Origin: Pseudomonas alloputida
GTDB lineage: Bacteria > Pseudomonadota > Gammaproteobacteria > Pseudomonadales > Pseudomonadaceae
Direction: 5' to 3'
NCBI RefSeq assembly: GCF_021283545.2
Contig: NZ_CP128540.1
Span: 3,879,501-3,943,500, forward strand
DNA length: 64,000 nucleotides
The translations under genes were made by a program, and so were the position numbers. Below the pieces are notes generated by a model. That model was given only the letters and a program-made list of their open reading frames with translations. It ran no database searches and was not told the DNA's origin. Shown piece by piece: positions 8,331 through 17,300 of this stretch (within the stretch, counting starts at the first letter, position 1; every line of letters starts with the position of its first letter).

Positions 8331-11300
8331 TCAACCGGCCAGGATGAAGTCTGCGGCGGTCACCGTGGTTGCATCTGCCACCCCCACCAAACGTATGGAG
8401 TCGGCAGCACCGATGCTTACCAAGGTGTCCGCACCAACATCGGCGATGGTCACACTGGCACCAAAGGTGGCTGCGGTGATGTTGAGGGCGGTGATATCCA
8501 GCCGGTCCTGGCCACCCGCCGCAATGGCATCGAAATTGATGATCAGGTCGTTGCCAAAGCCTGCAGCGAACTGGAACACATCGTTTCCATCGGTGGCGAT
8601 CATGGTGTCGTTACCGGCCCCACCCACCACCGTATCGTTACCTGCCGCACCGTTGAGGAAGTCGTTGCCGGCCCCCCCGATCAGGGTGTCGGTACCCACG
8701 TCGCCGAACAATGTGTCGTTACCATCGCCGCCCTGCAGGGTGTCATTGCCGTTGCCGCCATCCAGGCTGTCATCGCCAGCGCCCCCGTTCAGGTTGTCGT
8801 TACCGGCCTCCCCCAGCAACGTGTCGTTGCCGCCACCGGCATCGAGGCTGTCGTCCCCCCCTCCACCGCGCAGTTGGTCGTCACCCAGGCCGCCGAACAG
8901 CTGGTCGTTCCCGGCGTCGCCGTTGAGGGTGTCGTTGCCGGCATTGCCGTTGAGCACATCGTTACCGCCGTCGCCGCTGAGCGTGTCATTACCTGCCCCA
9001 CCGTCGATGATGTTGGCCAGCCCGTTACCCGTGCCGGTGAAGTTGCCCACCCCGGTATAGGCCAGGTTCTCGACGTTGGCCGCCATGGTGTGGCTGGCCA
9101 GCGTGGTACGCACAAGGTCCGTACCGGCCCCCGTCGCCTCGACCACCACATCCCCGGCGTCATCCACCACATAGGTGTCGTTGCCCACGCCACCCACCAA
9201 GCGGTCAGCACCCGCACCGCCGTTGAGCAGGTCGTTGCCGGCACCACCCGTTAGGGTGTTGGCCAGCGCGTTACCGGTACCGGTAAAGGCGCTGCTGCCG
9301 GTATAGGTCAGGTTCTCGACGTTGGCGCCCAGGGTGTAGCTGGCCAGGCTGGTCTGCACCTGGTCCGTGCCACCATTGAGTGCCTCAGTGACGGTATCCC
9401 CGGCATTGTCGACCAGGAAGGTATCGTTGCCGGCGCCGCCGTTCATGGCATCTGCGCCAAGCCCGCCGTTGAGGGTGTCGTTGCCATCCTCGCCATTGAG
9501 GAAGTCGGGGTCGTCACCGCCATTGAGGATGTCGTTGCCAATGCCACCGAACAGCTGGTCGCTGCCGCCCAGGCCGTTGAGCGTGTCGTTGCCACCCAGG
9601 CCCGAAATCACGTCGTTGCCTGTTGTACCGGTCAGGGTGTTGGCCGCATTGGTGCCAACCAGGACTACACCCGGTGGCACGGTAACTGCGGCGGTCGCCG
9701 CCGAGGTCAGCGACTCCAGTGTGCCGAAGCCGTCGGTGTAGCGCACGATCACCCGCAGCTGCTGGTTGCCCTGGGCGAAGCCAGGGGTGAAGGTGGCCGC
9801 CGTAGCCCCGGCGATATCGGCGAAGGTGCCGCCGGTACCTTGCTGCCACTGGAAGCTGAAGGCCCCCAGGCCGTCGATGTCGGCAATTGCGCCGGTGAGC
9901 GCAGTCAGCGTTTGGCCCTGGTCGGGTGTGGTGTCACTGATCAGCAACGCACCGGTCGGCGCATCGTTGACGTTGGCCACCGGGTCGAGGATGTCGGAGG
10001 CCACGCTTTCCTGCACGCCAAAGTCATCCACGTAGCTGACCATCACGCGCATGTTCTGCCCCACTTGCGCCTGGGTCAGGACGAACGTGCTGCTGATGGC
10101 GCCAGCGATGTTGACCCAACCGACACCCCGGTTGGACTGCCACTGGAAGCTGAACTGAGGGTTGCTCAGGCCGTCAGCATCGACGATGGTGGCCGGGTTG
10201 GCGGTGAGCGTCTGGTTCTGCACCAGCAGCCCGGTCACGGTCGGCCCGGCGCTCGGCGCGCTGTTCGGCGACGAATCGACGATTTCCAGCGTGCCCTTGG
10301 CATCCTGGTACACCGCACGCACGCGGATGTTCAGGCCGGCGACATCGTCCGTGACGCGGTAGGTCGTACCGGTGGCCCGTGTCGCTTCACCAGCGGCCAC
10401 TACCGTGATGTCTTCATAAACCCCGGAACCCGGCAGCGCCTCGACTTGCCAGTAGTAGGCCACGGGGCCGTTCACCGCACCGGTCGCATTGGTTGCGCTG
10501 ACATTGTCCGCGTCATGCACGGCGAGGTTGCTGACCCTCAGCAGCTGGCCACTGACTGGCGTATCATCGCGCAGGCCGGTGGTAGCATCGAGAATCGCCA
10601 GGTGGCCGGTGGGGCCGGCGTTGACTGCCGTACCGACGCCAGAGGCCTGCGAACTGTCAGAGAACTGCAGGCGCTCAATGCCGGTCAGGTGGTCGACGCC
10701 ATCGCGACCGGCCACCAGGTCAGTGACGGTCACCGAGTTGCCATCGACCACCACGCTGTAGTCGGTGGACACCCCAGAGTACACCGCCGTGTCGTAGTGG
10801 TCGGTGCCGCTGAGGATCTCCCGCACGATCACCAGCTGGCCGGGGTTGTAGGTGCCATTGAGCATGAACGGCACCATCGGCTCCATGCTGTTGAAGCTGG
10901 CGATTTCCGGGCCGGTGCCATCAGGGTTGGCGCGTACGCTGATGCGCACGTTCAGCCACTTGTCGCCGTCGAGGATATCGTCGCCACCCCGGCCTTCGAG
11001 CAAGTCGCTGCCGCTGCCGCCGAGGATGATGTTGCCGCCGTCATAGAAGGTCGCTCCGGCCGCCAGCAGGCCGGCCAGGCCGTCGATCAGGCTGATGTTG
11101 GTCAGCACGCTGCCGGTAGCGCCTGCAGTAGGCAGCGAGGTGGCGTCTTCGCTGTCACCGCGCAGGAAGTCGCCATGCGCCGACCCCGACAGGCCTTCCA
11201 TGATGTCGAACCGCACCAGCGTCGAAGCGCCCGAACCCGGTACCGGTGGCACATCGAAGAAGCGGTCGCTCATGTCGATGGACACGCCCTGGGCCAGGTC

Positions 11301-14300
11301 CTTGAAGGTTGACCAGTCGTAGCCCGAGCCACCAATGTAACGGTCGCCGAACCCCAGGCTGCCGACCATGATGTCGTCGCCGCCTTCACCGTTGAACTTG
11401 TCGTTCTCGTTGCCGCCGACAAATACGTCGTTACCGATGATCGGGTCGTTGCCGAGCGGGTCGAAGTTGTCGCCAGGCGCGCCGTCCGAGGTGCCCTTCT
11501 CGATCCAGTCGTCACCTTCGTTGCCCATGTCCTGCTCGTTGGCCTTGCTGCCGAGGATGAAGTCATTGCCTTGGCCGCCGATGGCTTCGGAGGCGTCCTC
11601 ACCGGTGACGATGAAGTCATTGCCGAAACCGCCGATGATCAGGTTGACGCCATTACCGCCGTGCAACACATCGTTGCCGTCGCCGCCCTGGATGTTGTCG
11701 TCACCGCCCATGTCGCTGATGATGTCGTCGCCGGCCCCACCGCGCAGCTGGTCGTTGCCGTCGCCACCCTCGATGCGGTCGTTGCCGGCATCACCCCAGA
11801 CCGTGTCGTCGCCTTCGCTGGAGACCAGAATATCGTCCCCGTTGGTGCCGCCCAGCACGATGTGCTCGGCACCGGCATAGCGGATGTAGTGGGTGTCTGG
11901 GCCAGCCGTCAGCGGGCTGTCGCGGAACACCACCTGCTCGCCGTTTTCGCCCAGCGGATCGGCGCTGCCAAGGCCCTCGTTGTACTGCTTGGTCTGGTCC
12001 AGTTCCAGGTAGAAGCCAGGGTCGGAGAACACCAGGCCTGGCAGGTGGGTGGCCGAGCTGTTGGCCATGATCAGCTTGGCGAACGAGTTGCTTTCCAGCT
12101 CGGCGTTCATCGACAGGCCCGCCGTGCGCTCCAGGTAGTAGAAGCGGTCGCCGTCCTGCAGTTTTTCCATCTGGTTCTCGAACACGAAGTTGAAGGTGCT
12201 GCCGAGCATGCCGCCAAATGGCGCTTTTGCTTCCGCCAGGCCGCCGATCCACAGGTCGATGGCATCGACACCGGTCACGGTGACTGCCTTGAGGTCATCG
12301 GCAGTACCCAGTACACCGTCCTTGCCGGGCAGGGTCACGTTGGCCCAGGCGCCGCTGCTGTTGAGGAAGTCCATGCGGTCGGCGGGTGCGCCATCGCCAC
12401 CGAACACCAGGGCCATGGCCGCGGCGCGTTTTTCCAACAGGGTGGTGGCATTGGTGATGGTGCTGTGGGTGCCGTAGGCCGCGATGAAGTTGATCAGCGA
12501 CTCTGGGTGCTTCAGGTGTTGCACCAGGTCGACCCAGCTGGTGTACGGCTTGAGCTGGGTATCGCCGGTTTGCCCGTAGATTTCGCGGCGCACAGCGTTC
12601 AGCGAAGGGATACCGACGTCGCGGCCACGGGCGATGTTGATCGCTGGCAGGTCCAGTGGCAGGCCGAGCAGGTTGTTGCGCAGCGCCTCGGTGACGAACT
12701 CGTCGATTTCGTTACCGGCCTGGCGGGTGACCCCGCGCACGATGGCGCTGGTGGCGTCCTCGGGGGTAACGCCACTGGCGGCATAAGCCAGCGGGTTGAG
12801 GAAGGCCGCGATCAGCCCCAGTTGCTGGTCGGGGTTGGCGCTGGCCGGGTCCTGGATGACGTTGAAGTCGATGTCGAAGCGGTCGACAGTCTCGGTCAGC
12901 ATCGAGTGGCCGAAGCGGTATACGGTGTGGGCGAACTCGGCCACGATCGAGGCATCGAGGTCGACGTCGTATACCTGGGTCGGGGCAAAGAACAGGTCGA
13001 CCCGAGGTTGCACGGTGCGGGCGAACTCCTCGAACACCAGGTGCTGGTACTGCATTTCGGTGCCGAACTTGGCCGCCTGGAACAACCGCTCGCCATTCCA
13101 CACCAGGGCACCGATCTCGGCCGGGGTGACCGGCAAGGCGCTGACCGGGTTGAGCAGCCATTCGTTGAGGAAGGCCAGGTCACCCGAGTCGAGCACGGTG
13201 TCCATGGTCTGCGCCACCAGCCGGTTGTGCTCGGAGTGGAAGATCGCATGCACGGCGGTCAGGCCGATGTTCTCGTTGACCCGGCCGTCACCGGCGATGT
13301 AGTGCGCGTCCAGCAGTTCGTTGTCGTAGGCCAGGTTGGCACCGGTCTGCGGGTTGACCGGCACGGCATTGCCGGCCACGTTGTCGGCATCCGGCGCCAG
13401 CACGCCGCCACTGAACACCGGCACGGCATTGTGGGCGATGTCGGCAAGGAACTGGTGCCCGGTACGCACGGCGTTGGTCAAGTCGAGCGGTGCCAGCGGG
13501 TTGCCTTCGACCTCTTGGTCATCAGCGGTGCCGGCAATACCGTCCAGGCCTTTCATCACCACCATCGGGTAGCCGTTGGGGCCTTTGATGAAGTTGCCGT
13601 AGGCATCGGTGGCCAGCAGCGGCACGTTGTCGACGTCGGCATCGGTCAGGTTGATGCCGAGCAGGTCGCGGGCCTGGGCCTTGACCACCTTCCAGGTGGC
13701 CATGCCGCCGATCTCGGTGTCGTCGGCCGTGCCGAACCGCCCATCAGCGCCCAGGTCGCGATTGGTGATCAACCGGCCCGTGGCGACCGGGCCGTCGTCA
13801 GTCATGACATAGGCGCGCAGGAACACCTGGTGCGAGGGATGCGAGCTGTAGGTCTGGTTCTGGTCGACGAACGGCGTGGTGGTGTTGGTGTGTTCGCGGA
13901 TGTCGTCGGCGTTGCCGAGGATGCCGTCCGGCCCAGGCAGGTTGGTGGCACGAGTTACCACCATGAAGTTGGTGAAGCCACCCTCCACGTACAGCGGGTC
14001 ATCCGGTTGCAGCGGGATGTAGATGGTACCGGAGCCGCCCTTGGTGACCAGGTCCAGACCATGGTCGAAGAACTGCCCGAAGAAGGTCATCCAGGCGTTG
14101 AACGGCGCAGACAGCCCGGCATCGGCAGCGGTGTTCTCGAACAGGTACACGTCATGGTCGTCGGTGGTGCCGAACTGGCCGTCCATGCCCGGGCTGGCGA
14201 CGATGCGCACGCCATCCTTGAGCACGTCGTCGTTGCCTGCGGCGCCGAAGTTGAGCACGCCATCGGCACCCGGGTCATACGCGGTGGCATAGGCTGCCGG

Positions 14301-17300
14301 GTTGTTGGAGGTCTGGTCGACAATCAGGTTGCTGATGGTACGTGGCTGAGAATCGAACACCGGGCCGCTGGTCTGCTGGTACGACGAGCCCGGGATCGCG
14401 GGGGAACCTGGGCCGAAGAAACCGGCTGGCGCACCTTCGGCCGGGTTGAATACCGGGTCGGTCACGCGCGGGAAGACGTTGTCGGCGGCACCGTATTGGG
14501 TGTTGTTGTTGCCGTTCAGGTTCATCAGGTTGTTGTTCGAGCCATCCACCGCACGCAGGCCCATGGCTGCACGGACGTTGGGGATCAGCGAGAGGATGTC
14601 CTGCCCGGCGGCATCGGCCTCGGCAATCTTGATTTGCGCGAGGATGAAGTTCAGGTCGGAGCGCACCATGTGCAGGCCGGCACCGCCGTCACTGGCATCC
14701 ACCACCGGGGTGGCCACTGTCGGCACCACGGGCGCGCCCGGTTGCACCACGGTGGTAGGCTGCGAGTACAGCACTTCGGTGGTGCCATGGGCATCCTGAT
14801 AGATCGCCTTGACCCGCAGGCTCAGCCCGGCCAGGTCTGGCGACACCTTGAACGAAGTGCCATCAGCGCTCTGGAAGGCCAGGTCGCCGGCCGGTAGCAG
14901 GATGATGTCCTGGAACACACCGCTGCCCGGGTCGGCCTCGAACTGCCAGTAGTAGGACACCGAACGGTCGGCGAGCGACCCAGCCGGGTTGCCCGCACTG
15001 ATATTGTCGGCGTCGCGCACGGCGGCCACGCTCACCGTAAGCATGTCACCCACGGTAATCTCACCGCCGTTGCCGTCGAGCAGGGTCGGGCTGCCGGTGG
15101 GTTGTGCGTTCACCCCCTCCACCAGTACGCGCTGGCTATCGGCAAACTGCAGGCGTTCGATGTGCAACAGGGTATCGACGCCATCGCGGCCGGCCACGGT
15201 ATCGGTCACGGTCCAGACGTCATCGGCAACATCGGCGGTGCCCTTGGTGTTCTGGGTCACCACGTACTCGCTCTGTAGCCCAGAGAATACTGCCGTGTCG
15301 AAGGCGGCCCCGCCGGTCGAAGTGCCGGGCAGGATTTCGCGCACGGCCTTGAGCTGGCCGGGGTTGTAGGTGCGGTCAAGCATGAACGGAATCATGTCGG
15401 CCATGCTGTCGAAGCTGGCGATTTCCGGGCCGGTGTGGTTGACGTCGCCAGGGGCGTACACGGCGATGCGCACGTTGAGCCACTTGTCGCCATCGACCAG
15501 GTCATCGCCACCCCGGCCTTCGATCAGGTCGCTGCCATTGCCGCCGAGCATGATGTTGCCGGTGGCAAAGCCGGTGGTGGGCAAGCCGGCATCCGCCAGG
15601 AACTGCTGCAGCCCACGTATCAGCGCCACGTTGGTCAGCGCACTGCCGGTGGCGCCGCCATGGTTGAGAATGGTCACGGCATCGACGTCGTCGCCCTTGA
15701 GCACATCGGCGTAGGCCGAACCGGACACCCCTTCGACCTCAGCGAACCTGTCCAGAATCGAGGCAGGCGAAGCGCCCACCGGGTTGAACACGCCAGCGTT
15801 CTGGTTAGGCGCGTTGCCATGGGGCTGAGCCAAGGCGGCCAGGCTGAGGTCCACGGTGACACCGACGCGATCATTCTTGTTGGTGACCCAGTCGAAACCG
15901 GACATGCCATCCATTTTGTCTTGGGCATCGCTGCCGACGAAGATATCGTCGCCGCCCTCACCGATCATTTCGTCGAAGCCGCCGCCCCCGACGAAGATGT
16001 CGTTGCCAATGACTTCGTCACCCAGCAAGGGTGCGAAGTTGTCGCCAGGTGCGCCGTCCTGGGTACCCTTCTCGATCCAGTCGTCACCCTCGTTACCGGT
16101 AGGTGGCAGGTTGGTCTTGGCGCCGAGGATGAAGTCGTCGCCCAGGCCACCGAAGGTGGTGCTGATGTCCTCGGTGGTGATGATGAAGTCCTGGCCATCG
16201 CCGCCCAGGATCAGGTTACCGGCAACCCCCATACTGCCAGCGACGATCACGTCGTTGCCGGCATTGCCTTCCAGGCGGTTGTCGCCGAACGAATCGGTGA
16301 TGATGTCGTCGCCCGCGCCACCCAGCACCGCGTCGTTGCCGGCGCCGCCTTCGAGCAGGTCATCACCGGCATCGCCATAGAGGGTGTCGTCGCCTTCGCT
16401 GGAGATGATGATGTCGTTGCCCGCGGTGCCACCCAGCACCACATGGTCTTCACCGGTGTAATGCAGGAAGTTGCTGTCTGGCCCGACGGTATCGGGGTTA
16501 TCGCGGATCACCAATGGGACGATTTCAACCCCGTTGATCTCGATGCCGCCAGTGGGGTCGGCCTTGCCGTCGGCACCCAGCCCGGTGAACTGGTTGGCCT
16601 GGTTCACTTCCAGGGTGAACGTGGGAGTGAGGAACACGGTGTTGGACAGGTGGGTGACGTCGGAGTTGGCCATGATCAGCTTGGCAAAGGAGTTGTTTTC
16701 CAGCTCCGTACCAAAATTCATGCCTGCCGTGCGCGACAGGTAGTAGAAGCGGTCACCGTTCTGCAGCGCTTCCAGCTGGGTTTCGAAGACAAAGTTGAAG
16801 CTGGAGCCGAGCATGCCGCCAAACGGCATTTTCTTCTCGGCCAGGCCGCCGACCCAGAAGTCGATGGCGTCGACCCCGGTCACGGTCACCCCGGCAATGT
16901 CGTCGGCCGTGCCGGCGATGCCGTCCGCACCGGCCAGCGTCACGTTGGCATAGGCACCGGTGCCGTTGAGGAAGTCGAGGCGGTCGAGGGGTGCGCCGTC
17001 ACCGCCAAGTACCAGTGCCACGGCGGCGGCGCGCTTGGCGGCCTCGGTGGTGGCCCCGGTAATGCTGCTGTGGGTGCCGTAGGCGGCAATGAAGTTGATC
17101 AGCGACGCCGGGTGCTTGAGGTGGTCGGCAAAGTCGACCCAGCTCATGTAGGGCTTGAGCTGGCTGTCGCCGGTGGCGGCATAGAACTCGCGGCGGGCCT
17201 CGTTCAGGCTGGGGATGCCGGTATCACGACCGCGGGCGATGTTCAGCGCAGGCAGGTCAAGTGGCAGGCCGAGCAGGTTGTTGCGCAGGGCTTCGGTGAC

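Noticed and set aside
8570..9645. Regular repeats that might be a CRISPR array
   Set aside because: The period is 27 bp, units vary and encode RTX nonapeptides in an open frame; there are no identical repeats with unique spacers and no cas genes.
11571..14897. Very long plus-strand frame (1,108 codons) opposite the peroxidase-RTX gene
   Set aside because: It and similar frames at 15435-18464, 9840-11312 and 8223-9254 mirror the Gly/Asp-rich repeats of the minus-strand gene. They are His/Val/Gln-biased, lack ribosome sites and match no family.
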